In this document: in pieces, positions 17,427-25,708 of the stretch
Layout of the letters: each line of letters opens with the position of its first letter
How positions within the stretch are numbered: the first letter of the stretch is position 1
Assembly (NCBI GenBank): GCA_016710015.1
Contig: JADJLR010000003.1
Coordinates: 310,001-374,000, forward strand
DNA length: 64,000 nucleotides
Direction: 5' to 3'
From: Flavobacteriales bacterium
GTDB lineage: Bacteria > Bacteroidota > Bacteroidia > Flavobacteriales_F > PHOS-HE28
Position numbers and translations under genes: made by a program
Notes under the pieces: model-generated
Seen by the model: the letters and a program-made list of their open reading frames with translations, nothing else
Told to the model about the DNA's origin: nothing
The model's database searches: none

Positions 17427-18317
17427 ATGCGGATCGGTGTGCATGGACGAGCGATGGAAGCGGTGGACGCTCCTGTGCTCATGCGTACCATCGAGCAGAT
17501 GACGGCCTTCGGCCTGGAGCCTGTGCTTACGAAGAGCTTGGCCACGTGGCTTGCCGAAGTGGGGCACCCCGTACCGTGGACGGTCCTGAATGACGACGAG
17601 CTGATCCGGCACCGGTTGGCGTTGTTCGTAAGCCTCGGCGGCGATGGCACCTTGTTGGACACCGTTTCGCTCGTAGGTCGGTCGGAGATCCCCATTCTGG
17701 GGATCAACCTGGGACGACTAGGTTTCCTATCCAATGTGCGGTTGGACACCGTGGAGAAAGCAATGGCCGCGATCCGCGACGGGCGCTATGCCTTGCAAGA
17801 CCGGGCCTTGGTGGAGGTGGTGGACCATCCGGAACTGCTGGGCGCGCACAACTTCGCACTGAACGAAGTGTCCATCCACAAGCAGGACAGCGCCAGCATG
17901 ATCGCCGTGCATGTACACCTGGCCGATGAATTCCTGAACACCTATTGGGCGGACGGCCTCATCATCGCGACACCGACGGGTTCCACGGCATACTCGCTGA
18001 GCTGTGGTGGGCCTGTGGTATTCCCGACCAGCGATGCGTTGGTGATCAACCCAATTTGTCCGCACAACTTGAACGTTCGGCCTTTCGTTGTGCCGGACCA
18101 CTTTACCATCCGATTGCAATTGGAGGCCCGTACCGATCGCTGCTTGTTGAACCTCGACTCCCGCAGCGTTTCCGTGGATGGACAGAGCACGATCACCATC
18201 CAACGGGCCAAATTCGCTATGAAAATGGTGCAGTTCGAGGACTCCGACTTCTTGGATACCCTCCGGAAGAAACTCAGTTGGGGCTTGGATGTGCGTTCCA
18301 GCGCTCCGAAGGGCTGA
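17427..18317 (+). CDS. nadK: NAD kinase
   Basis: The protein has 296 residues, the usual size. It phosphorylates NAD to NADP with ATP or polyphosphate. Diagnostic blocks are SLGGDGTLLDTVS (GGDGT motif with catalytic Asp), ILGINLGRLGFLSNV, ALNEVSIHK and LIIATPTGSTAYSLSCGGPV, which make up the NAD-binding core. Cytoplasmic, and part of the plus-strand housekeeping operon. Confidence 0.96.
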   Translation: MRIGVHGRAMEAVDAPVLMRTIEQMTAFGLEPVLTKSLATWLAEVGHPVPWTVLNDDELIRHRLALFVSLGGDGTLLDTVSLVGRSEIPILGINLGRLGFLSNVRLDTVEKAMAAIRDGRYALQDRALVEVVDHPELLGAHNFALNEVSIHKQDSASMIAVHVHLADEFLNTYWADGLIIATPTGSTAYSLSCGGPVVFPTSDALVINPICPHNLNVRPFVVPDHFTIRLQLEARTDRCLLNLDSRSVSVDGQSTITIQRAKFAMKMVQFEDSDFLDTLRKKLSWGLDVRSSAPKG

Positions 18318-18375
18318 ATTACCTTCGCGCCCCGAAGCCACGTACGAACTTCGGCTTCACCACGTTCAACGACCG

Positions 18376-19224
18376 ATGCGCCGGATCGTCCTACTCTCGA
18401 TCATCCTGTTACTGACCATGGGTTCGCGGGCCCAGGTGAGTGAGTTGGGCCTCACCGGCGGCGTCACGTACTACATCGGCGACCTGAACCCGTATCGGCA
18501 CTACCCCAAGGACACCAAACTGGCCGGAGGCATCGTTTACCGGTACAACTTCAGCGACCGGTACGCCGTGCGCCTTCAAGGTCTTACGGGCATGCTTCAG
18601 GCATACGACAGCCACTCCAGTGATTCCCTGCAACTGCTCCGCAACCTGCACTTCCGGGCACGGCTGATCGAATTTTCCGGTCTTTTCGAGGTGAACTTCC
18701 GGAAATACCGCTCCAAGGACAAGGACAGCAAGCGCTGGACACCCTTCCTATTCTTCGGGCTGGCTTATTTCCGGGCCAGTCCACAAGCCCAATTGGACGA
18801 TACGTGGTACAACCTACAGTCACTCGGTACCGAAGGACAAGGCACCACCGAAAACCCCGGATCGGATGTGTATCCCGTGGACCATATCGCTATTCCTTTC
18901 GGGGTCGGCTTCAAGGTGAACGTGGGGCGGGTGGACTTTCAGCTGGAATGGGGACTGCGGCGCACCTACACGGACTACATCGACGATGTAAGCACCACGT
19001 ATGTGGACCGCGACCTCTTGGCCTTGGAGAATGGTCCACTGGCGGCGACTTTGGCGGATCCCAGCATCTTGGCCGATCTACCCGTCTACCCCAACGAAGC
19101 CCGGGCACGTGGGGATGTGAACACGTTGGACTGGTACCAGTACACCGGATTATCGGTCACCTACATCATCAGTCGGTTCTCCGATTGCGACGAACAGTAC
19201 AATTGGATGCGCAAACGCCGCTGA
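18376..19224 (+). CDS. DUF6089 outer-membrane/periplasmic protein
   Basis: The protein has 282 residues from ATG 18376, which opens the signal peptide (RIVLLSIILLLTMGSRAQ). SELGLTGGVTYYIGDLNP and KLAGGIVYRYNFSDRYAVR are characteristic of the Bacteroidota DUF6089 family, a small outer-membrane beta-barrel with alternating hydrophobic strands (IPFGVGFKVNVGRVDFQLEW). The location between nadK and uppS is conserved in the phylum. Function is unknown; an envelope-biogenesis role is inferred from the neighbours. TACCTTCG at 18320-18327, a one-mismatch -7 box, could be an internal promoter. Confidence 0.82.
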   Translation: MRRIVLLSIILLLTMGSRAQVSELGLTGGVTYYIGDLNPYRHYPKDTKLAGGIVYRYNFSDRYAVRLQGLTGMLQAYDSHSSDSLQLLRNLHFRARLIEFSGLFEVNFRKYRSKDKDSKRWTPFLFFGLAYFRASPQAQLDDTWYNLQSLGTEGQGTTENPGSDVYPVDHIAIPFGVGFKVNVGRVDFQLEWGLRRTYTDYIDDVSTTYVDRDLLALENGPLAATLADPSILADLPVYPNEARARGDVNTLDWYQYTGLSVTYIISRFSDCDEQYNWMRKRR

Positions 19225-19234
19225 TCCAAGGCTT

Positions 19235-20026
19235 TTGGCGAACTTTGCGACCCCTTTGGAAAAGACACCGGACATAAACGAGGAGCTAAAGCAGCGGATC
19301 GATGCGGATCGGGTGCCGAAGCACGTTGCCATCATCATGGATGGGAACGGACGTTGGGCCGAACGGCAGGGCGAACACCGCATGGTGGGCCATGCCAACG
19401 GTGTGCGTTCCGTTCGCGAGGCGCTTACCGGTGCTACGGAGATCGGGGTGAAGTACCTGACACTCTACGCATTCAGCACAGAGAACTGGAACCGACCCAA
19501 GGCCGAAGTGGAGGCGCTGATGGACCTCCTGGTGAAAACCGTGATAGGCGAATTGGAGGAACTGAACGCGAACGGAGTGCGCCTCCATGCGATCGGCGAC
19601 ATCGGATCATTGCCAGAAAGCTGCCGGCGAACACTTCAGGAGGCCATCGCGTCCACCGCGAAGAACGACCGCATCACGATCACCCTCGCTTTGAGCTACA
19701 GTGCCCGTTGGGAGTTGGTGCGCATGGCACGGGAGATCGCCACGAAGGTGCGCGACGGGGGACTGACACCGGAAGGGATCACCGAGGAAACGCTCGCGCA
19801 ACACCTCGCCACCGCCGGTATGCCGGACCCCGAATTGCTCATTCGCACCAGTGGTGAGCAACGCATCAGCAACTTCCTGCTGTGGCAGATCGCGTATGCA
19901 GAGCTTTGGTTCACCAACGTGCTGTGGCCCGATTTCAAGAAGGAGCATTTGTTCCAGGCCGTGCTGGACTACCAGAACCGCGAGCGCCGATTCGGACTCA
20001 TCAGTGAACAAGTTTCCCCAGCCTGA
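19235..20026 (+). CDS. uppS: Isoprenyl transferase (undecaprenyl diphosphate synthase)
   Basis: The protein makes the C55 lipid carrier for peptidoglycan and surface glycans by cis-prenyl addition of isopentenyl diphosphate. HVAIIMDGNGRWAERQG carries the catalytic Asp. LTLYAFSTENWNRP, LALSYSARWELV, ELLIRTSGEQRISNFLLWQ and YAELWFTNVLWPDF are the other conserved blocks. There is no ATG upstream of the first motif in frame. The start used here is TTG 19235, preceded by AAGG; TTG 19256 is an alternative. The length (263 residues) fits the family. Confidence 0.95.
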   Translation: MANFATPLEKTPDINEELKQRIDADRVPKHVAIIMDGNGRWAERQGEHRMVGHANGVRSVREALTGATEIGVKYLTLYAFSTENWNRPKAEVEALMDLLVKTVIGELEELNANGVRLHAIGDIGSLPESCRRTLQEAIASTAKNDRITITLALSYSARWELVRMAREIATKVRDGGLTPEGITEETLAQHLATAGMPDPELLIRTSGEQRISNFLLWQIAYAELWFTNVLWPDFKKEHLFQAVLDYQNRERRFGLISEQVSPA

Positions 20027-20027
20027 C

Positions 20028-22553
20028 ATGCGGATCCCGCTCCTTCTCCTCACCTGGACCATGCTGATCGGTGCTGCGGCACAGACCGGCACTCCGGTGA
20101 TGGATGCTACGATCCCGCAGGAATACGAGATCGGTGGGATCACTGTGAGCGGTACCGTTACCACCGACCCCAACGCCGTGAAGCTCTTCACTGGCTTGCA
20201 AGTGGGCGACAAGGTCACCGTGCCGGGTGAACGTATCTCCAAGGCGATCGAGAACCTGTGGGACCAGAACCTCTTCGGTGATATTTCCATCGAAGCAGCG
20301 GAGATCAGGGGGCGCACCATCTTCCTGCACATCATCGTGGAAGAAAAGCCACGGCTCGGAGGTACCAAGTACCCCGGTCTAAGCAGAAGTGTGACCGATA
20401 AATTGAGCGACATCGTCCCGCTGCGTTCCGGGCAACAGCTCAGCGAATCGGTGCTCGCCGAGACCAAAGCAGCCATTCGCAGCTACTTCACGGACAAAGG
20501 CTATTTGAAGGCGAACGTCACTTTCACGGAAGTGGCCGACACCGCCAAGGGATATCCACGGGTGAACCTGTACATCAACGTGGACAAAGGGCCGAAAGTG
20601 AAGATCAAGTCGGTGGACTTCCACGGCAACGAAGCACTCAGCGAGAGTCGGTTGCGCCGGGCCATGAAGAAGACCCGTGGCAAGAAGTGGTGGAACATCT
20701 TCGGCAGTTCCAAATTCCTATTGACCGAATACAAGGCGGACAAGTCCAAGGTGATCGATCTCTACAACGAGAAAGGGTACCGCAACGCCGCGTTGGTGAA
20801 GGACACCATGTACTACGTCTCGAAGGATCGCGTTCGCATTGAATTGACCGTGGACGAAGGCGGACAGTTCCATTACCGGAACGTGACCATTTCCGGCAAT
20901 ACCAAACACACCACGGAAGAACTGAAGAGCATCTTGAACGTGCGCAAAGGAGACGTTTACGACCGCAAACAATTGGATAGCCGATTGTACATGAACCCGA
21001 GCGGGCGCGACCTGAGTTCGTTGTACATGGACGATGGGTACTTGGCCTTCTACCCGGATCCGGTGGAACTGTTGGTGGACGGTGATAGCATCGACCTGGA
21101 CATCCGGATCCGAGAGGGAAAGCAATACCGCATCCGCAACGTCATCATCAAAGGCAACACCAAGACCAACGAGCACGTAGTGCGCCGGGAGATCCGCACC
21201 AAGCCGGGTCAGCTCTTCAACCGGAGCGATGTGATCCGCACTCAGCGAGAATTGAGTACCCTGGGATACTTCAATCCCGAATCACTTGGTGTGAATCCGA
21301 TCCAGGATCCGCGCACGGGCACTGTGGATCTGGAATACACCGTGGAGGAGAAACCGAGCGACCGTTTGGAACTGAGTGGTGGTTGGGGTGCCGGTCGATT
21401 GGTGCTCTCCTTGGGATTGTCCTTCACGAACTTCTCCCTCCGCAACACATTCAACAAGAACGCGTGGTCGCCGCTGCCTTCGGGCGATGGCCAGACCTTG
21501 AACCTGCGCGCACAGACGAATGGCGCGTTCTTCCAGAGCTACAGTTTATCCTTCGTGGAACCGTGGTTGGGAGGGCGTAAACCGAATGCCCTAAGCTTCT
21601 CCGCGTACTACTCCGTGCAGACCAATGGCGAGAACCGCTTCGTCAACACCACCGACGGTCGCGTGGCCAATCCGCTGCGGCAATCGCTCCTCATCTTCGG
21701 TACGAGCCTCGGTTTGGGCAAGCGACTCACTTGGCCGGACGATTACTTCATCCTGCGGCAGACCCTGGGCTACCAGAACTACGACCTGCGCAACTACAGC
21801 AGCGGTGCCGTGGTATTCGACTTCACGAACGGGACGAGCAATGTGCTTTCCTACCAATTCCAACTTTCGCGCAACTCCATTGATCAGCCCTTCTTCGCGC
21901 GTTCGGGTTCCGACATCACCTTCTCGGTGAAGGCCACACCACCGTTCTCCTTGTTCCAACCCGACCGGGATTGGGCGGCCCTCCCTGCTGCACAGCGCTA
22001 CCAATGGGCGGAATTCCACAAATGGAAATTCACCACGCAGTGGTTCAATAAACTCACGAACAGCAAGAGCGGCCACAACTTGGTGTTGATGATGCGCGCG
22101 GGCTACGGTTTCTTGGGCCGATACAACAACGCCGTAGGCAATTCCCCTTTCGAGCGTTTCTACCTTGGTGGTGCGGCCCTGACAGGATTCCAGCTGGATG
22201 GTCGGGAGATCGTGGGTCTGCGTGGATATGACGATTTCTCGCTTTCGCCGAACACGGGGAATTTCATCGTGGCGAAGTACACTACGGAGTTGCGCTTTCC
22301 AGTATCGCTCAACCCATCGGCGACCATCTACACGCTGGCCTTCGCACAGGCCGGCAATACCTGGAATACCTTCGACAGCTTCGATCCCTTCAAATTGTAC
22401 CGCTCCGCAGGCATCGGCCTGCGCCTCTTCCTGCCCATGTTCGGCCCCATGGGCTTGGACTACGGTTGGCGATTGGACGACGTACCCAACCAGCCCAACA
22501 TGGCCCGCAGTCAATTCCATTTCACGATCGGCATAGATCTTGGCGAGCTCTGA
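20028..22553 (+). CDS. bamA: Outer membrane protein assembly factor BamA
   Basis: The protein has 841 residues from ATG 20028, just after the uppS stop. After the signal peptide (LLLLTWTMLIGAAAQ), five POTRA domains span about residues 30-430 (IEAAEIRGRTIFLHIIVEEK; VDFHGNEALSESRLRRAM; VTISGNTKHTTEELKSIL; NVIIKGNTKTNEHVVRREI). A 16-strand barrel follows, with the IVGLRGYDD motif of Omp85 loop 6. It is the core of the beta-barrel assembly machine and is followed directly by two periplasmic Skp/OmpH chaperone genes. The two extra residues in POTRA loops are within normal variation. Confidence 0.95.
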   Translation: MRIPLLLLTWTMLIGAAAQTGTPVMDATIPQEYEIGGITVSGTVTTDPNAVKLFTGLQVGDKVTVPGERISKAIENLWDQNLFGDISIEAAEIRGRTIFLHIIVEEKPRLGGTKYPGLSRSVTDKLSDIVPLRSGQQLSESVLAETKAAIRSYFTDKGYLKANVTFTEVADTAKGYPRVNLYINVDKGPKVKIKSVDFHGNEALSESRLRRAMKKTRGKKWWNIFGSSKFLLTEYKADKSKVIDLYNEKGYRNAALVKDTMYYVSKDRVRIELTVDEGGQFHYRNVTISGNTKHTTEELKSILNVRKGDVYDRKQLDSRLYMNPSGRDLSSLYMDDGYLAFYPDPVELLVDGDSIDLDIRIREGKQYRIRNVIIKGNTKTNEHVVRREIRTKPGQLFNRSDVIRTQRELSTLGYFNPESLGVNPIQDPRTGTVDLEYTVEEKPSDRLELSGGWGAGRLVLSLGLSFTNFSLRNTFNKNAWSPLPSGDGQTLNLRAQTNGAFFQSYSLSFVEPWLGGRKPNALSFSAYYSVQTNGENRFVNTTDGRVANPLRQSLLIFGTSLGLGKRLTWPDDYFILRQTLGYQNYDLRNYSSGAVVFDFTNGTSNVLSYQFQLSRNSIDQPFFARSGSDITFSVKATPPFSLFQPDRDWAALPAAQRYQWAEFHKWKFTTQWFNKLTNSKSGHNLVLMMRAGYGFLGRYNNAVGNSPFERFYLGGAALTGFQLDGREIVGLRGYDDFSLSPNTGNFIVAKYTTELRFPVSLNPSATIYTLAFAQAGNTWNTFDSFDPFKLYRSAGIGLRLFLPMFGPMGLDYGWRLDDVPNQPNMARSQFHFTIGIDLGEL

Positions 22554-22583
22554 TCGCGATCGTCTACTTTCGACGACTTCCGC

Positions 22584-23240
22584 ATGAAACGCACCCTCCT
22601 CCTACTCACGATCGGGATCGCCCTCTTGCAAGGCACTGCGCTCCACGCGCAACGCATCGCGTTCGTGAACACCCGGTACATCTTGGACAACATGCCGGAA
22701 TACGAATCCGCGCAGAAAGAATTGGATCGGTTCTCCAAACAATGGCAGGAGGAGATCGATGAGCGCTATGTGCAGATCAAACGCATGCGCGATGCTTACA
22801 ATGCGGAGGCGATCCTGTTGACCGAGGAAATGAAGCGCACCCGCTTGGACGAAGTGGACCGCCGCGAACGCGAGGCACGCGACCTGCAGAAGAAGCGGTT
22901 CGGACCGAACGGGGACCTGTTCAAGAAGCGCCAGGAATTGGTACAACCGATCCAGGACCGGGTGTACGATGCCGTGAAGGAAGTTGCAGGCACGAGCTAT
23001 GTCGCCGTGTTCGACCTCGGTGGCCAATCCAGCAACCTGCTCTTCGCAAGTGAGAAGTACGACAAGAGCGACAGTGTATTGCGCAAACTGGGCATCCGCC
23101 CGGGCAAGGAAAAGGACAGTGGTCCATCCGACGATGATTTCGGAACACCACCAGAAGATGTTCCCGACGAAAAGGACGGCGGAATGCCACAGACCCAGCC
23201 ACGTGATGGTGGCGGGAAAGACCAAATGCGATCAAAATGA
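22584..23240 (+). CDS. OmpH/Skp family periplasmic chaperone, with acidic C-terminal tail
   Basis: The protein has 218 residues. The signal peptide (LLLLTIGIALLQGTALHAQ) is followed by RIAFVNTRYILDNMPEY, the conserved first strand of Skp, then a long charged coiled coil (about residues 45-115) and the closing strand SYVAVFDLGGQSSNLLFAS. Skp trimers hold unfolded outer-membrane proteins for BamA. An unusual 45-residue tail rich in Asp, Glu, Gly, Pro and Lys (DSGPSDDDFGTPPEDVPDE and onward) extends past the chaperone fold and is probably disordered. TACTTTCG at 22565-22572 could be a weak internal promoter. Confidence 0.9.
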   Translation: MKRTLLLLTIGIALLQGTALHAQRIAFVNTRYILDNMPEYESAQKELDRFSKQWQEEIDERYVQIKRMRDAYNAEAILLTEEMKRTRLDEVDRREREARDLQKKRFGPNGDLFKKRQELVQPIQDRVYDAVKEVAGTSYVAVFDLGGQSSNLLFASEKYDKSDSVLRKLGIRPGKEKDSGPSDDDFGTPPEDVPDEKDGGMPQTQPRDGGGKDQMRSK

Positions 23241-23755
23241 CCCATTCGACCATGAAGAACCTCGTACTAGCGTTGGCCCTAGCCCTTACCGGCATGCCTG
23301 CCATCGCGCAGACCCTGAAGCTCGGCCACATCGACCGGCAGCAATTGATGTTGACCTTGCCTGAGCGCAAAGATGCCGAATCCAAGATGCAGGCTTTCGC
23401 CAAGACCTTGGACGACCGATTGAAGGCCATGGGAGCGGAATACCAGACCATGGTGACCAATGCCCAGGCCGAAGCAGAGACCATGACGCAGACCGCGCGT
23501 GAGATCGCCGTACGGGAGATCGGTGAGTTGGAGCAACGCATCGAAGCGGCCCAACAGAAAGCACAGGAGGATCTCGCCAAGCAGGAAGAAGAATTGTTGA
23601 AGCCGATGGTCGAACGCACCAATGCGGCGATCGATAAGGTGGCAGCAGCGAACAACTTCACCTACATTTTCGATGTGAGCACCGGGATGGTGTTGTACTT
23701 CGACAAAGGCGAGGACATCCTCCCGTTGGTGAAGGCCGAACTGGGCATCCAATAA
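23237..23755 (+). CDS. OmpH/Skp family periplasmic chaperone, second copy
   Basis: The protein has 172 residues if ATG 23237 is used; that ATG overlaps the previous stop as ATGA, while ATG 23252 is an alternative. The signal peptide (LVLALALALTGMPAIAQ) is followed by LKLGHIDRQQLMLTLPE, a coiled coil of about 90 residues (EIGELEQRIEAAQQKAQEDL) and the closing strand FTYIFDVSTGMVLYFD. Tandem skp genes after bamA are typical of Bacteroidota. The two copies are well diverged and may form separate trimers or hetero-oligomers. Confidence 0.9.
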   Translation: MTHSTMKNLVLALALALTGMPAIAQTLKLGHIDRQQLMLTLPERKDAESKMQAFAKTLDDRLKAMGAEYQTMVTNAQAEAETMTQTAREIAVREIGELEQRIEAAQQKAQEDLAKQEEELLKPMVERTNAAIDKVAAANNFTYIFDVSTGMVLYFDKGEDILPLVKAELGIQ

Positions 23756-23769
23756 CCTCTACCATCGTT

Positions 23770-24594
23770 TTGTCCGCCTCCGGCCCGATCGGCATCTTCG
23801 ACTCCGGCATCGGAGGGCTAACGGTAACGGCAGCCATCAAACAGGCGCTCCCCATGGAGCGCCTGTTCTATTTCGGCGACACCCAACACGTTCCCTACGG
23901 ACCACGGACGCTCGAAGAAGTGCGGACCTTCAGTTTCGCGATCACCGAAGCCTTGTTGGCACAGGGCTGCAAAATGATCGTGATCGCGTGCAACACCGCC
24001 TCCGCCGCTGCATTGCGCCCCTTGCGCGAAGCCTATCCGGACATCCCCTTCGTAGGCATGGAGCCCGCTGTGAAGCCGGCCGTGGAACAGACCCGCTCCG
24101 GTGTGGTCGGTGTGATGGCCACCGTAGCCACCTTCCAAAGTGAATTGTACAACACCATCGTTGAGCGGTTCGCGAAAGGCGTGACGGTACTTCGCCAACC
24201 CTGCCCAGGATTGGTGCGCCAGATCGAGTCCGGGGCGTTCGATACGCCGGAGACGGAGGCCATGCTGCAAGGTTGGTTAAGCCCGATGATGGAGGCCCAC
24301 ATCGATGCTCTTGTGCTCGGCTGCACGCACTACCCCATCGTTCGTCCATTGATCGAACGGATCGTTGGACCGGAAGTACGCGTGATCGACCCTGCTCCAG
24401 CGATCGCCCGGCAAGTGGAGCGGGTATTGGAATATGATGGCCTCCGTTGCGCAGCGCGAACAGAAGGAGTGGATCGGTATTTCACGAGTGGTGATCCAGA
24501 GGCCTTCCACCGGATGATGGAACGGTTGGGTTTGGACGGACAAGAAGTTGAACAAGCAACTTGGGAAGAGGCCAATACTCTCACCCTTCCTTGA
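23770..24594 (+). CDS. murI: Glutamate racemase
   Basis: The protein has 274 residues. It supplies D-glutamate for peptidoglycan. GIFDSGIGGLTV (catalytic Asp and substrate loop), YFGDTQHVPYG, VIACNTASAAAL (first catalytic Cys) and VLGCTHYPIV (second catalytic Cys with His) are all intact. Start is TTG at 23770, the only start close to the first motif. It closes the plus-strand operon and its 3' end overlaps the convergent gamma-carbonic-anhydrase-like gene by 14 bp. Confidence 0.95.
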   Translation: MSASGPIGIFDSGIGGLTVTAAIKQALPMERLFYFGDTQHVPYGPRTLEEVRTFSFAITEALLAQGCKMIVIACNTASAAALRPLREAYPDIPFVGMEPAVKPAVEQTRSGVVGVMATVATFQSELYNTIVERFAKGVTVLRQPCPGLVRQIESGAFDTPETEAMLQGWLSPMMEAHIDALVLGCTHYPIVRPLIERIVGPEVRVIDPAPAIARQVERVLEYDGLRCAARTEGVDRYFTSGDPEAFHRMMERLGLDGQEVEQATWEEANTLTLP

Positions 24595-25099
24595 ACCATC
24601 CCGCGTACAGGATATAGTTCCGTGCGATCCGTTCGATCTCGCCTTCGCTCAGATCCTTGCTCACCGCACCGATGCGCTTGGCAGGCACACCAGCCACGAG
24701 ACTGCCCGGCTCCACCACCGTATTCTGTAACACCACTGCCCCAGCGGCGATCACGCTGCCTTCACCGATCACTGCTTGGTCCATCACGATCGCGCCCATG
24801 CCGATCAGCACCTTGTCGTGGATGGTGCATCCGTGAACGATCGCGTTGTGCCCGATGCTGACATCGTTGCCAATGGTAAGGCCACACTTTTCGTAGGTGG
24901 AATGCAGCACCGCACCGTCCTGGATGTTCACACGATCTCCGATACGAATGGCATTGACATCACCACGCACCACGGCATTGTACCATACACTGCATTGCGT
25001 ACCCGCAATAACATCACCGATCACAACGGCAGTTTCGGCGAGGAATGCATCGGGTCCGAATCGGGGTGTGAAGCCGTGGACCGTGCGGATGAGGGGCAT
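24581..25099 (-). CDS. Gamma carbonic anhydrase family protein (YrdA/PaaY-like)
   Basis: The protein has 172 residues from ATG 25099. Left-handed beta-helix hexapeptide repeats run from about residue 20 to 140 (AETAVVIGDVIAGTQCSVWY, VIGEGSVIAAGAVVLQN). The three metal-ligand His positions are seen in AVLHSTYEKCG and SIGHNAIVHGC, as in active gamma-class enzymes. The family includes carbonic anhydrases and acyl-CoA-related hydrolases, so the reaction here is uncertain. It is trimeric and cytoplasmic by family precedent. Confidence 0.88.
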   Translation of the reverse strand: MPLIRTVHGFTPRFGPDAFLAETAVVIGDVIAGTQCSVWYNAVVRGDVNAIRIGDRVNIQDGAVLHSTYEKCGLTIGNDVSIGHNAIVHGCTIHDKVLIGMGAIVMDQAVIGEGSVIAAGAVVLQNTVVEPGSLVAGVPAKRIGAVSKDLSEGEIERIARNYILYAGWFKEG

Positions 25100-25354
25100 G
25101 GGGTTGTTGGTAGTTGAGAGTTGGCAGTTGGCCCACAGACTCGCTTCGCGAGGTGCGGGAGTTGTTCGGCTCCTTGGCGGATTGGGCTTGGTTCTTCGTT
25201 GCTCCTTGTTGGCTCGTTGGCGGGAAGGGCTGAGGATTCTCAATTCGCACGGATCAACATGGAGTGATCACCAGAACGACCAACACTGGAAATGCGCTTC
25301 ATGACACCCAGAGCTAGGCATTCCTACCAACGATTAACCATGAACCAATCACCC
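25100..25354. other. Intergenic region with GT-rich tract
   Basis: There is no credible gene. Positions 25105-25135 are GT-rich (ttggtagttgagagttggc) and are followed by a small palindrome, ctcgcttcgcgag. The composition resembles the 38062-38300 intergenic element, so this may be a degenerate member of the same intergenic family. Confidence 0.35.
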
Positions 25355-25708
25355 TTACTCCTTCTTCTCGGGCTGTCCGCACCCTTCCTTCTGGCAACAG
25401 TCGGGCAGCTTCTTGAAAGCTTCCGGATCACCGGGAAGGTCGTCCGCGTAGTAACCCAACTTGGTCACGGCCTGTCGGATGGCATCTGGATCGGTCTTCT
25501 TGGCGGTATACTCCACGTGGATCCGGCTGGACGCTAGATCCACAGAAACGGATTTCACGCCCTTCTCGTAGATCAGGTTCTCTTCGATGGTCTTCACGCA
25601 CATGTCGCAAACGGTGCTGGTCTTTATGTCCACTTGCGCGGTCTTCTTGTCTTGGCCCATCAAAAAGGTGCTGAGGGCGATCAGGGAAATGGTCAGTAGG
25701 TGTTTCAT
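25355..25708 (-). CDS. Exported heavy-metal-associated (HMA) domain protein
   Basis: The protein has 117 residues. After a signal peptide (LLTISLIALSTFLMGQ), a single HMA ferredoxin-like fold covers about residues 24-92, with the metal-binding CDMC at residues 34-37 (TSTVCDMCVKTIEENL) and GVKSVSVDLASSRIHVEY. A second Cys cluster, CCQKEGC, sits in the C-terminal tail. A periplasmic copper or related soft-metal carrier is inferred. The start overlaps the upstream TonB receptor stop by 4 bp (ATGA). The tail cysteines are an addition to the basic fold. Confidence 0.88.
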   Translation of the reverse strand: MKHLLTISLIALSTFLMGQDKKTAQVDIKTSTVCDMCVKTIEENLIYEKGVKSVSVDLASSRIHVEYTAKKTDPDAIRQAVTKLGYYADDLPGDPEAFKKLPDCCQKEGCGQPEKKE

